DNA of 64,000 nucleotides, from positions 637,501 to 701,500 of the forward strand of contig JAIUJO010000087.1 in assembly GCA_023846275.1 (NCBI GenBank), given 5' to 3'. This document shows, piece after piece, positions 1 through 12,999 of this stretch; position 1 is the stretch's first letter; every line of letters begins with the position of its first letter. The DNA comes from Vanilla planifolia. Taxonomy: Eukaryota; Streptophyta; Magnoliopsida; Asparagales; Orchidaceae. The translations under genes and the position numbers were made by a program. The notes under the pieces were generated by a model, which saw only the letters and a list, made by a program, of their open reading frames with translations, had not been told where the DNA came from and made no database searches.

Positions 1-2900
1 ACATGAGATGGGTTTAGACCATCATGAGATTGGTTAATTTTACAATATTAATGAATGTGTCTTGATAAAAATTTAATGTAGTATCATAAGCATTATTGAT
101 TCATAATAGTCATCACAATTGATAAAAAGCTAATGGTTTAAAGTAATCATGTAAAGTAGTATGACTGAACACCTGTAAGTTAGAATCCATTCTAAGATAT
201 GATGCATAAACCATATTACTTTTTTGCAGGCCAATAGTTGAGGCTTTGCACCTAAAAGGCACTTGACCAATACCACACTTGGAGGCATAGATAGTTGGAT
301 GGCTTAGTAATTATAATAATTGGCTATTTGGTATGAATTATGGGTAGAACCCCTTATAAATGACTTAAATTTGCAATTAAGCATTACAAGTGTCAGAATT
401 CCCTTCTTACCATGATCTAAAGAGGCCCAACCTAATGTCATAGTGGATTCATCACCTCGATGATATAGACATCTTAAATGTTTCAAAACACATGTTGCTT
501 GCATGCTTTCTATCTCAACTTTCTCTAATTATTGTGATAGTTACTATGGTACTTATTGTGACACTTATTGTGGTACTTATTGTGGTATTTTGTTTGATAC
601 TTAATTTAGTACTTTGTATAGTATTGTGCAATTTGCATCAAAACCCTTGTAGGCATGCCAAGGTTGAAGGTTGAAATGGCTCACATTGCCTGTTATGGAA
701 GTTGCATATGCCATAGAGAAATTATAGCACTTTGACATCTCTACAAATTATTGCAATCCATTGACAAGAAATAAAATGTTGAACCAGATTTGTCCCGACA
801 AACCTAAACATGTCATGTAGGTTTCAAAAATTTTTCTTTTTTCTCACATTCAATATTAATGTCATACCTATAGTGGTTCTATGTGCTCGGGATAAAGAGT
901 CACATTCTTTACCCTATTCATTAGTTGTGATTATTTGGGCATAGCTGTGGAGCCACTCTATATAGAGACATGCCGCTTCCTTATTAGAATTGTTTCAATA
1001 TGTGATCCACAAGGAGACATGTGTAATGTAATGTGGCATGTAGTTAAGATGAAATTGATTGATGCACTATGCACTAGGCTGTTTACATGTTTGGCTTTAG
1101 TTTTAGCTTTCCAAATCTCTATTTCACTAGTAGCATGAGATCATTTCAGACAACATTAGTGAGCGTGAACAATCTTCGAAGCTATATTTTGTGTAGGCTA
1201 GAGTGAGAAATTATCTAACATAATGGTTTTTAAGTAGAAATTCTAACATGCCTTGGGAGTTTTAGATTACTAGTTACTAAGGAAAATATTATTCTTGGAT
1301 AGAAGGTTGTATGTACCAGTCCGCTATGATTGGAGTTAATAGAAACTTACAAATTGTGAGCTTTGAGAAGCAACTTCATATTGAGGTCCTTTTTGAATTT
1401 TATCAAGATATTTATATAGTTATAGATGGAAATTTGTTGTGTGGTTTCTCCTCAAGGAATTTTGAACTTGCAATTAGAAAGAGATGATTAACTTGTGAAG
1501 TTAGAATTGCCCCTTGTGCATTGCATATTGCAACACTTTTGTCAAGGAAGAATGCAATTCTTTAATGACCATGCAAGCAGTATGTATCACTAACAATCCC
1601 AAATAAAGTTACACTTTGTGGGCCCAACAAGTCATGCACATAAGTTGTCAATAAAAATACCATCTATCAACATCAAGTTAGAACTATATGTAATCACAAA
1701 TTTCCTTTTAAAGTATTCTGAATAACATTAAAACATTATAGATATCCTCTAAATTCTCTTGAGAGGTGAGGTTGTTGTGTATTGCCTTACCTTATCTTAT
1801 TTTGACTTATCTTATCAACCATTTTTTGTTTTTCAATTTTCCAAATTTCCTGTGTTCCACCTCTCAGTATTAATTTTTGCATTCATTATCTTGTTAGAAA
1901 TCATTTCACTATGCTTTTTCCTATGTTTCAAGCTCCTAACTTAACTATTGAATTGAAAGATCTTCAAATGCTAAAGAAAACTACCTACATCTCCAAATTC
2001 TATAACCCAGTGTATGCATAATAGACAAGGCATTCCTCCACTTTCCTATTTCTTAGTGGACTACAATTTTTTGAAGTTGTAAGATGGACCTCTCCCAAAC
2101 TATACTACTTTGATGCACATTGCACCAAAAGGTTTCCTTTAAACTTTCACTTCTTTGATAATGAAATGGCCAAATCCTAGATCAAACTCTACTCATAGAG
2201 GTTTGATCATAAAATCTGGAAAAAAGAAAATGCTATAGTTGTTTGGGATTGGTATTCTTTGATATCAAACAAAATCATATAAACAGTGTCATGAACACCC
2301 TATTCAACAACACAATTTCCTTGATAGTTTATTTGGGATAGTTTGAAGGGCTCCATACCCCACATAGTAGTAAGAGCACCATGACATGTTCTCCTTTTCA
2401 TTATAAATGCAAGAAGCTAATTCACATTAATAGTGATTGTTTTAGGATCTAATTCGATCTCTACTTTTGGAATATTAGCAAATAACATTCTAAGGAGTTC
2501 CATAGCTTCAAGAATAGTAATAAATTCCATGAAAAAAGGTAAACTTGAAATCCACATTCTAATAGAAATAATAATAAGGTTGTAAGTCATCTTAAATTGC
2601 AATACCGATTCCATCATCTAGAGTTTCTTAAATTACTATGTGGCTGTTGAATTTCACCCACCCCAATGGAAAAGGAGTTCAACAAGAGGTAACAAATAGA
2701 CTTCGAAGGCCATTAGAACTTTCGTTAGATGTGATTGGAGAATTGGAAAATGAAGTCACAAAAATAGTAACAAAATGAATACTCCTTTGAAGTATAGCTA
2801 GACTATGCACCTTGCTCATGTGTGCTCACAAATTTCTATTAAACAAAATGTGGCAAAATGGTAAAGTAGCAAAAAGAAGTGGGTTTTTGTTTTTGTATTT
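1..2900. other. Unrecognised intergenic sequence
   Basis: No gene or element was recognised on either strand. All open frames are short (about 60-70 codons), which is what AT-rich non-coding DNA gives by chance, and none matches a family I know. The first ORF of the LINE that follows at about 3 kb could lie decayed in the right part, but I could not see its DUF4283 or zinc-knuckle signature. A small minisatellite lies at 528-600. Confidence 0.5.
528..600 (+). repeat. Degenerate minisatellite, unit near TTATTGTGGTAC
   Basis: About five imperfect copies of a 12-15 base unit of the form TTATTGTGGTAC follow each other (variants TATTGTGATAG, CTATGGTACT, TATTGTGACACT, TATTGTGGTAC, TATTGTGGTAT). 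The unit length drifts, so this is an old array. It is overlapped by a short, chance-looking Val/Ile/Leu-rich frame. Confidence 0.6.
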
Positions 2901-2989
2901 TTAAAAACTTGGGCAGAGAACTTTAATATGTGAGAGGAAGATGAACTTTTGAGCAAGAATTGGAACTACTTTGTGCAACCTTTCACCAT

Positions 2990-5900
2990 ATTATAATGGT
3001 GTAATGTTGTTTTATAAATGCCTTGCGTGGAGCTTGAGATTGTATAGTCATCCTTATTGGTGGTTATTATCTTGGTGAGATGTGGTTGCAATAATTTTGG
3101 GTAGTGTTCTATGGTGTAAGCATCAAAAGATTTAATGCTTTATCAAGTAATATGGGACCAAATTATAGAATATGCTAAGCTTGGTGAACCATTGTTTATT
3201 GTAGGAGATTTTAATGTAGCACATGTACAGAATGAGATGAGAGAAGGAAAATAATTTCGTAGTGTTTAGGCTCAATAAGAGTTCTCAAGTTTCATGAAAG
3301 ATTTAGATGCGACTAAACAAGGATTTATTGATAATAAGTTCATTTTGTGTAGCAATAAGGGGGCAGCACATTTATATGAAAGATTGGATAGACTTTACAT
3401 TAATATGAATGATATGAAGGCACTCCTAAGTACTTCAATGACACATATTCCACATATTGCTTTAGAGTACAACCTTTGTAGAATTTGTTTAAACAACTAT
3501 CTTTGAATAAAACTAAGAGGAGAACCTTATTTACAAACTTATGGCTTTGATTTCCACATTTAGTTAACATTATGTAGGTAGCTTGAAGTAGAATTGTTAT
3601 GTGTAACCCTAAGGATGGTCTATGTACTAAATTTAATAGAGCATTATTGACTTAAAAGAAATGGAGTGTCGCTGAACTTATATATATTCCTAAAATAACT
3701 CACCAATTTGAGTAAGAGATCAAGGAGCTTCAACTTAAGGATTATGAGATGGGGTTAACATAATAAGAACATGATCTTTTAGCATAACATATTTTCTATA
3801 ATTGCGAGTATAGGGCTTTTGACTAAGTATTATGGTAGTAATGGGCCAAGATTCGTTGAGCTTACCATGGAGATTAGAACAAGCTTTTCACTCAGGTAGT
3901 GACTGCTTTTAAATATAGAAGCAATTATTACATAACCTTAAATTTGATTATAGGTAATTGGTGGCCACCCCAACTGAGATTAGAGATATATTTATGTAGT
4001 TCTTTAAAAAGAAGTGGCATAGTTTTAAGTAATGTAATCCTCTGGTACATTTCAAAGGTTTGAGGGCTACTAACAATACACAACTGATAAGTTTGATGAC
4101 TCTAATGAGAAATTATGAGTTTATGAATGTTATTATGTGCATCAAAAGAATCAAAGCCCTTGGCATGGATGGTGACTCTATAAAGTTTGTGCATGGATAT
4201 TGGAATATTGCCTTGTAAGATATTATCTCTATTGTTAAATAATCCATTAAAGATAGCTCTATGCCCAAAAGGTCAAAAGACACATTGGATATTAAAATTC
4301 CTAAACTATATGGTGCTTCCAAATCTAAATAGTTTAGACCTATTAGTCATTGTAATGTGATATATGATGTTGTGATTCATGTTTTGGTGGGTAGACTAAA
4401 GTTGTTGCTTCTTGATATTATACCAAGGAAGAAGTTGTTTTTGTGCCTAACCATGTCATATCTCATAAGATATGTTTTTTTCATAGGAGATAGCTATGTA
4501 TATAACTTATCTAGTTCTGATGTGGGCCTCACAGCACTAAATTTGGACATGGACTAGTCTTACAATAAGATCAATTGGAAATTAATGCTTGATATGCCAA
4601 AGCATTTATAGTTATTAAATCTTTTGTGTGATTTGGTTGAGAATTATGTCATTATACCAAGATTTTGGATTATGTTCAATGGGATCTAACTTAAGGGGAT
4701 TAAAGTTTTTAAGGGTCTTAAGTATGGGTGTCCACTTTTACAATATATTTTTACTATTGTGTCTAATTATCTTTCTTGGCATATTAAGCATGAAGTAGGG
4801 CAAGATCACTCGATCAAGACTAGGATTGTCCCTTCCTCACCAATGGTTACTCTTTAGATGGTGATGACATGTTTATGTATGCACCTACAACTTGTGCTAC
4901 ATGAAGGACTATTCAACACAAGATGAAGTAGTATGGGCAACACTCTAGCTAGGTGACAATTCTTAACAACCTTAGAGTATTGTTTAGCAATGAGATGGAA
5001 TGTAAGTGTTGGAAGATGACACAAGAAAGTTAAATGTGAGTCAAGCTACTCAATTGAAACATTTATGCATACTTATTACGGCAACAAAATTTAAAAAAAT
5101 AAGACTTTGAATTTATAATTGTTTCAGTTGAGAATTACATGTTAAGATGGAAAATCAAGCCTCTATGGATAGTGGGGTGTGTTGTCAGTATCAACTCAGT
5201 GCTTGTTGCTATTATTGTGTTTAACTTAGTACACTCTTGAATTTCAAAAGGTATTCTTAATGAGTTATAGAAATTAATGCCTTAGTACTTTTGAAGTAGT
5301 ATTAATGTTAGCAATGCTATGCATTACAATTGTTGGAATTTGTTTACTCCTAAGATGAGGGAAGGTCTTGGACTTTGTAGTTTGTCAACGTGGTAGGTAA
5401 TATTGATTGCAAAGAATTTTAGGTTGGTTATGGCTCTGGGTGACAAGCTATTGGTTCAGGCATTCAGATTGAATTTCTATTTGATGGACAACAATTTCTA
5501 TATGTTTTATGGTTCTTTGCATACTTGCATGTTACTCAATATTATGGTACCTTAGACAATTGACTGATTCGGTAGATTACTGATGGTAAAAAAGTCACTT
5601 TCTTGTTAGATAATTTGCATGGCATTCTTCTTATTATTTGTTTCCTACCTATATCAAAATGGTAGTGAACATCAAATTCATGTAGTAAAGCTTGTTAAGG
5701 AGCATGTTGTGTGTTTTGGGACCAAGTTAAGATACCAAATTTAATCATAGTTACTTATGTCTTTTAGATAATGCATTTTCCTTGGACCAAATAATACAAA
5801 ATGATGTTTTTTCTTCAAATATAGTCTGCAAAAAATGGATGGAATAAAATTAATTTACAATAGCATGTTTATAATCTAGAATTTAATAAGAGCTGAAGCA

Positions 5901-6190
5901 ATGAGGGTTTGGAAAGTGCAATTATATTGTCAAGTTAGTGTTTTCATTTGGAGAAAAGTTTTGAATTTGATTCCAACTCACACTTAGTTGTGAGCAAGAG
6001 CTATTAAGATGCAAGTGCTTCTGCCTTGGGAATATAAGACTAAAGAAGATGTACAACATAGGTTATAAGATTGTTATAAGGCAATGGCATTTTGGGTGAG
6101 CAATTTCATAAATGCTAATTTCATGCTTTGTTGGGTAATTGACAAAGATTCTAATTCATTAAATTAAGTTCTTCCTTAGATAGTGGTAAA
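2990..6190 (+). mobile_element. L1-type LINE remnant (ORF2: endonuclease, RT, zf-RVT)
   Basis: This is a decayed plant L1-type non-LTR retrotransposon. Reading left to right on the plus strand, the expected ORF2 landmarks appear in order. The endonuclease shows IVGDFNVAH near 3,200 and GAAHLYERLDRLYIN near 3,365-3,410. The reverse transcriptase shows FRPISHCNVIYDVV near 4,333 (family form FRPISLCNVIYKI), LKYGCPLLQYIF near 4,722 (family form LRQGCPLSPYLF), and a degraded catalytic box, DGDDMF, near 4,858 where FADD is usual. Next comes FTPKMREGLGLCSL near 5,345, matching the 'PKSEGGLGF' block, and a zf-RVT-like tail near 5,900-6,030. Stops and frameshifts are spread throughout, so it is dead. 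ORF1 and a poly-A tail were not found. The order and spacing of motifs leave little doubt about the family; the ends are approximate. Confidence 0.85.
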
Positions 6191-7051
6191 TATATGTGAT
6201 GCAACAACATCTCACACATTCAAAAGGTATAGTGTGGGTTGTAGGAAAATGTTAAACATGACAGAAGAAAAGTCAAATCTGGCAATGCAATAAGAAGTGG
6301 TTTTGAGTCATAATGGTTATTTCAGTAGCTTAAAATATGCTTTGTTAGAAAAACAATTGACCTTTTGATAAGATTTTTTATTATATTTTTTCAACCAGTT
6401 ATGTAATATTAATTTAGTTGTTTTGCATGTTCATAGCACCAATGCTATGTTTAAGGAAGATTTACTTAACACACAACATGAAAATGTTTCTCTTAATGGT
6501 TTTCATTGATGTAAAGACAACTTAAATTATGATAATAATAGAGTTACAATATCAAATTTTATTTGTTGTCATTGGTTTATTATATTTTTTATTTAAATAT
6601 GATTTTTAAGGTTTTGAATAAGTTCTCCATTATATTTTCATCGTTTCTTACAAATGGTACAATTTTTGAATGTTTTTTCATTAAGAGTGATAGTTTAGTA
6701 AGTTGTGCTTTTGGAATTTATGTTTAAAATTACAATCTATTTAAAATTCAATAATAGAATAAATAGAAAGATCCTTTTTTAATAATGGCATTATATTTCT
6801 AGAAATAATATTTTGTTTATTCAAAAAATATATAACAATAGTTTTATATCTAAGTGTTTTAGGTGATTATCTGGCACCTGAATTATGATTTGAATTTATC
6901 TCCACCATTGTTGTTATCTATTTCATCAATACCTTCCATCATAAATCCTATTATAGGAGTTTCTAATACCTATCATTGATTAATAATTTTTGCCATATCC
7001 TTAATCCCTTGAGTCTTATCTAATAATCGTTGGGCATTATGTTGATTTTAG

Positions 7052-7296
7052 CTATGCCACCCCAAAATATGGTTCAAGTTATGAAATTAAGTGTAATGAT
7101 AATCCTCACTATGACCATGTTGTCCCTAAGAGTGCATTTGTGGTTAGTAATAAAAAATATGTTAATCATTACAACCCTTCTAACAAGAAACAAGGATTTG
7201 GTAGACTACGACACATCTTTGTTCATCTTTTTTTTATAATTTGGCTTTATCCTTTTTTTTTGAGATTCCTATTTAAAAATGATTATGTTGCAATAT
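7052..7296 (+). other. Possible exon or gene fragment (open, no ATG)
   Basis: A frame without ATG stays open for about 90 codons (about 7,022-7,296) and reads as a balanced, hydrophilic protein: ATPKYGSSYEIKCNDNPHYD near 7,055, then VVPKSAFVVSNKKYVNHYNP. A splice-acceptor-like TGATTTTAG ends at about 7,051, just before CTATGCC. I do not recognise the family. It may be one exon of a dead host gene, part of an unknown element, or chance. Confidence 0.25.
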
Positions 7297-7459
7297 AAAT
7301 TGGCTTTGTCTAATTTTTAAATTGTGAGAAATCACTTCCATTCATATCATTGACATTATCTTACTAGTCTTTAAACAATATTTGGTATTATTAACTTTTT
7401 TACTCCTCTAATAAATGTGTTATACATCGCTCAATGGGCTATTCAATTTTTCTTTTCAG

Positions 7460-7638
7460 AATTTAGTAGGACATGTGAAATAGAAGTTCTTGATCTCGTT
7501 ATCCAAAATGGTGAGAAATCCATTACGATATCGGAAGTGGCTAAGCTCCGGTTGTGTGATTTCAATATGGAGACAATATTCTTAGTACGCTTTCCCATTT
7601 TTCATATCTCTGATATTCATGTCCATATCATTGAAAAG
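7460..7638 (+). other. Possible internal exon with good splice consensus
   Basis: A 179-base open stretch is bounded by a pyrimidine-rich acceptor (TTTTTCTTTTCAG ending at 7,459) and a strong plant donor (AAAG then GTATGT at 7,639). It encodes 59 full codons with a plausible amphipathic composition, including EIEVLDLVIQNGEKSITIS. The N-terminal part faintly recalls the dimerisation region of plant O-methyltransferases (a helix followed by N/H-G-x-P-I-T-L-S-E), but this is too weak to name. No continuation was traced on either side except the possible exon at 7,052-7,296. It could be a remnant of a host gene or a chance match. Confidence 0.25.
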
Positions 7639-9049
7639 GTATGTTTCTATTGAAAGATGCCAATCATATTAGTCTAATGTAAACAAACATTAGCTCTATT
7701 TAATATAAGAGTTGAGATTCTTTTCCTATGCTTGTATTTGAAAATTCTTTCTACCTATTCTACATGCAAAAAAAAATTTCACAACATAACTACATCATAA
7801 CATGAATAGTATTAATGATAACCAAGTGTAAATGGATTATAATATAATCAACATAGATCATATCAGTCTATTGTCTAAAATTCTTTCCGCACCTTCAAAC
7901 TGATGTGACCTTGCACATATAGCAAGTTATAATGATAACCTATTTTTTCTCACAAAAATGTTATGATTTGAAGAAGTGTTACAACATAATAAAGCTTTGT
8001 TTTGATAGAAGTAAATTTTTTGCATGCTTTCTTGATCCATTAGTTGTTGAAGTTATATTAAGGAAATCTTGCACTAAGAAGAATAGTACTCACCACGTAT
8101 TGTCATTGAACAATTTTTATGTTATGATTTTTTATGAAGAAGAACAATAACTCGGAGAAGTAGAAGTACCTATGTTATGAAAATAGTATTTGTATTATAT
8201 AAAATATGTAGAAATCTCGAATAGCTTAATTTTTCTATCATCTAATATGAAAAGTATTCCATATTTCAAATGTCTACCCTCTATGTTGGAGAAATTTATG
8301 GAATCTATAGTTTCACTATATTAATAATAACTTTACATTTATCTAGTATTCATGTTAGATCCTTATATTAGTTGAAATTTTTATTGCAGCTTTTTTATTA
8401 AAACATATCGCCACATTATTATTTTCTTTGTATACCAAGCTCCAATTTGTGTTTAGCAAACAAGTTTCCATACTTACATCATGCAATTTGCTAACTCCCA
8501 TTGTCTATTTTCTCAATCTTGGAATAGATACAATGTGAAACTGCAATCCATTAAAATGTATAAATTACTAATTTGCAATTGTTTACATAATTGAAGACCC
8601 TAGTTATGCCCATTACCTTGACATTAGGTGTTTATTGATTTATATAAGTATTAAAAAATCTAAACTCATTTCCTCTAAATTTTTTCTAATAGTTCTGACT
8701 ACATTAGCACCTCAATCGATGAATAACTTCTCACGAATGATGTTTTACTACATACAGATCATCGGTGTTAACTGCCAAATCACTTCCACTATTTTTTCCT
8801 AAGTTCTTGCCAATTAATCGAAGATTCATAAAATCATTCATTTGATATCTCCTAAAAAGTTTGAATGATTAGAGAAAAACTTATTATAAAGCAGCAATTC
8901 TTTTTAATATAACATATGTAACATTTGTTACTATCTGATTTAATTACTCAATTACTTAATTATGTTAACTTTCCATATATTGTATGATATTAAAGTGCGC
9001 AATGTGATTATGACCTCTCTATTACAAATTTCATATTACCTTTCTTTTG

Positions 9050-12000
9050 CATGATTTAATTCATTTCATGTTTTTAAAGGTATGAAGTTGCATAATTGGT
9101 AAATTAATTTCAAAAATAACCCATGATTATTTATGTTCTTTATAATAAAAAAAGCATGCCCAATTGAATCTTCATTTGGACATAGTTGGCACATTAAAGC
9201 AAGTTGGAAGTTTAGGTTCATTAGGTTATTTAGCAATGGCATTTGTTTTTGAATATCATCCTTGTTAACACTAACATCATGAAAGCACAGTTGGTGCTTC
9301 ATAATTGTCATATATATTTTATAATTGGCTATAAACCAATGTAGAATGCAGCTAAACTACACATCTCAAGTTAGAGACCATATGCAATAAATTCATTGAG
9401 TTGAAAAAATTTGCATTCTTTGTAATTAAAAGTGTCATTCTTTTCATGCTAGCCCATGTGTTGGATTTCATTCTTGATGCATTTGAGATATGGTGTTTTA
9501 CTGACATGTAGTTAGACCTTAAAGTATTGTTGGTGAGCATCTACCAATTACGTTTTATAGAAAAAGTTTCGTCATTTTCTTGATTTTCTAAATACCAAGG
9601 CTTTTTCCTCTAATAGTAAATTAATTTTTTTTCCAAGAACTCAAGAGATGCTTAAGATTTTCTTCATTGTCTCCATACAAAAGTCAATTCACTCCATTTT
9701 TAATCTATTATAAAACCACATTAGCAGTTGAATTGTCATGGCAATATATATTGGAACCAAGGAAATAGCATGCTTGATGAGAATGACTCCACCCATCATA
9801 GATAACAACTTCATTTTCCACCAAAGGAAATCTATTTTTTAATTTTATCCATCAAATTTTGAAAGTATGCTACTTTCTTCTAACCTATATAAAGAAATAA
9901 ATAAGCCAAAGGAAGATTTATTTAATGCAATCCTGAGCCCTTACAAATTTGATTAACTTGTGATACACTCTTACTATTTACGTAGATGTCCTCTCTTTTA
10001 ATTTTTATATTTAAGAACCTAATAGAGTGTTGGAAAAGCTATAGAAAAATACTAAGATTAATAGTAGTCTTTAGATGTTCTGTAATAATGATAATTATGT
10101 TGTTTTTATAAGCTAGGAGAGCAATAGATATAGATGATCTATGTTCTCCATATAATATCATCCTGCTTTCAAGAAAAATGTTATTAGGCTACTCTCAAAG
10201 AACTCAATGAATGAGATGAAAACAAAGATAGAGGATTACCCTGATTAAGACTGATTGAAAGTTGAAAGAACTTTGGTGATCCACAAATGATTACTGATAT
10301 CCATGCATCGCAAAGATAATTTGTGAGCTCCTTAATAACGTTGCTATTAACACTATACTTGGAAGGTGTCTTACAAAGAAATTTTATGACATGTTTAATT
10401 CATATTCCTACAATCAAACTTAATAGTTATATTATCACTTTTTTACTGATAAGAGAATATACTAATTACTAAACTTTAAATATGTTTTGTAGAATATCTC
10501 TACATTTATAAAAGTTCTTTCTTTAAAGAAATCAAGCTATAAAAAATTATGAATATTATTTTCATGATGTTCTGAATAACATTTAGTTTAAAATCAACAA
10601 AGATTTCTAGGTTATGTGATTTATGAATATATATAATTTTTGTGCCTAAAATACCCCAAAGAGTTGGAGATCTTATAAAAATTATTTAGCTTCATTCAAC
10701 GCAACATTTGAGATTAAATCAAAATAACTAATGAAGAAATTTCCATTAAAACCATCTAGGCCCAGATTGCTATTTAACTTCATATTAAAATTTTTATCTT
10801 TACTTCCTCCTAGTGATATCTTCTGTTATTCAATTGTTAGTTTGCTTTTGTTAATAAGGTAATTATGCAGTTAACCATATTTTCATCTTTAATTACTTAA
10901 GAAGAATTAAAAAGATTCAAAAAGTGGTTGTTTCTAATTGTCATTATTTTGTCCTCTTTATTTGTATGTTCACTTCGTAACTATTGTATAAAGGAGTGTT
11001 GTGTTTCTTTCTCCTTCTATTAGCCATCAAATCAAGTTTTTTTCTATTTTAAATAAAATTCCACTAATTCAAAATCTTGTGAATAATAAGAATTAATAAG
11101 ACATAACACTTTCCACAAATCCTCTTATTGTTTTCTTAAAAGAATTGCATATTTGTTATTCACCTCTTCCTTATCTAATCTAATTGGATAAAAGATTTTT
11201 GCAAACATTGATTTTTTCATACTTGATGGCCTATTTTATGTCCATTTTATTTTTAAGCTAGGTCCTTCTTCACAAAGTAGTTTAGAGAAGAATTGTAATT
11301 ATTCTCCATTGTCTATGCAAATGTAATGTGATTCAAAAACATGTTATGAAATGTAAATTTTTTTGGAGATGAAGGATTAATTTTAATGACAATTATTAGA
11401 AGAGGAGCAAGTCTTGATCTAGTTCTAACAAAATGATGAATTATAAAAGTTGAAAGTAGTTCTATTTATTTCTCATTAACTAGCATCCTATTTAATCTTT
11501 TCCAAACCATATATTATTAACATTTCATACCCACATAAAAGAATGGCTAAAAATGACTGTTTCTTAAGGTGATAGAATTATACAATCAACAAACCCTTGC
11601 ATTAGTTTTAGTTTAGGAGTAGATTACACATTGTAAACATTAGAAGATGTGATTTCATGAAAATCCCTATGCACTATCCATGGATTTGTTGTGTCGTTAA
11701 CAATGTGAAATGACTCGCCTTTAGTAGACTCTTTCTAGATACCATGCTTTTATCATTGGTGAAAGTGTAGACATCTTTAGTAACCTAGTCTTGATGCTTG
11801 ATGTTGATATAGATAAACTACTTTTCATTAATGTCAACATTACAATTGAAATCCTTCCAAAGATCTATATCTTGTTTGATTGACTGTAATAATAATGATA
11901 AAAGTTGAGTTTAATAGAAAATTTTCATGTCTTATCCATAAAAGAAATAGGTTCCAACAAGGGAACTTATTTAACAATAACATTTTAATAAATTAATTAA

Positions 12001-12300
12001 TCACTTGGCTAAACCATTTTTAGTAGCATCACAAATATTACAAAATAAGAATTCAATCACTAAGGCAAGCATTATCTAAAATTTGGATCTCTAAAATCAT
12101 CCTCTAATATGTTTTGGGATAATTGTTTTTTTCTGAATCATCTACAATTTTTTCTTATCCTTTGACATTTCAATGGATTTAACACATTAGTATGAATTTC
12201 AAACATAGAGGTTGTTGATCTTTTAAAATTCACTAAAACTTCTAAGATCTACATTACCATATCAATGCCCAATTTTTTTAAATTAATTTTTTGAATAAAA
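9050..12300 (-). mobile_element. L1-type LINE remnant, ORF2 part (minus strand)
   Basis: This is ORF2 of a plant L1-type LINE read on the minus strand, so its 3' end is at the low coordinate. From 5' to 3', an endonuclease-like region with a KDFNCN segment lies near 11,850. The RT opening SNLGLDGFNGNFF lies near 10,760 (family form APGPDGFNGAFF). The RT block GSPKFFQLSISLNQGNPLSL lies near 10,225-10,290 (family form GFFxxSRGLRQGDPLSP). The block WWKMKLLSMMGGVILIKHAI lies near 9,770-9,830 (family form SLAGRVTLIKSVL). The zf-RVT finger with CQLCPNEDSIGHAFF lies near 9,140-9,190. The finger sits in an 81-codon open stretch (9,066-9,311). The copy is heavily interrupted by stops and shifts. Its first ORF follows at higher coordinates. 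Confidence 0.85.
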
Positions 12301-12619
12301 ATCTTAATCATTTTCTTTCTCATTTTCTTAGAATTTTTTAAAGAGCCATAGTCATTCATTAATTGGTGTCCTAGATAGTTCCACTCCCTTGTATATATTA
12401 GTTGTCTTTATTAACATTAGGGATGTGATTTTTATTTTTTTTGTTTTTATTAAGACATGTGATTGATCATCCATAATGGATTTCTTGGCTTAAGAGTTAA
12501 CAAGTAGAAATTTTGATGGCTTCAATCGTTTCCTATTGTTGGTTATTTTAATTTACATCTTCATTGACATTATTTCTGTTAATTACATGACTCAATTCCT
12601 TCATACAAAAAACAAGATG

Positions 12620-12910
12620 ATCTTAAGAGTTGTCTAATTATTTTTAATGTTTACCTTCAACTAGCTCATTCCTATGTTTGCGGCATCCTTTGTAAAGTTT
12701 AGGTAAGTTATTATACTAGATGTTTTGGCAAAGGATATTTTTCGAAATACCATTAGTAGAAATTCCAATTTTGTTTAACTCTATTGTTAAATCCATGTCA
12801 TTACAAACTCAAGAAATTTTATGATGTGCAAAATTTAATGTAGCAACATCTAACTTCAAAGGGCCTAGTTATTCACTTTATTAAGAGAAGTACTAAAACA
12901 ATGACTTGGT
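12620..12910 (-). mobile_element. LINE ORF1 fragment, DUF4283 / zinc-knuckle type
   Basis: On the minus strand, upstream of the LINE ORF2, the translation contains GPLKLDVATLNFA, then DMDLTIELNKIGIS, then NNLPKLYKGCRKH. This is the order seen in plant L1 ORF1 proteins: DUF4283 'GKPLxLDxATxNxxRPSxARVxVEVDL', then 'YENLPKYCxxCxxxGH' of the CCHC knuckle. ORF1 is an RNA-binding chaperone acting in the retrotransposition particle. The position, about 300-600 bases upstream of the endonuclease region, fits one LINE carrying both ORFs. The frame is broken by stops, and the N-terminal part beyond about 12.9 kb was not traced. Confidence 0.65.
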
Positions 12911-12999
12911 AGTTGCTATGTTGTGTTCCAACACACGCGATTATTTTCAATTTAATTGAAAGAAAGGGTAGAAGGCATACATAAATGAGATTGACTATT

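Larger units (their letters stand above)
6190..9050. other. Unrecognised interval between two LINEs
   Basis: Very AT-rich sequence between a plus-strand and a minus-strand LINE. No element was recognised. Two adjacent stretches (about 7,052-7,296 and 7,460-7,638) look more like coding DNA than their surroundings and are listed separately. Confidence 0.4.

Noticed and set aside
7417-7653. O-methyltransferase N-terminal domain
   Set aside because: Only a short helix-plus-'ITIS' pattern resembles it, and no catalytic or SAM-binding motif was seen nearby. It is kept only as an unnamed possible exon.
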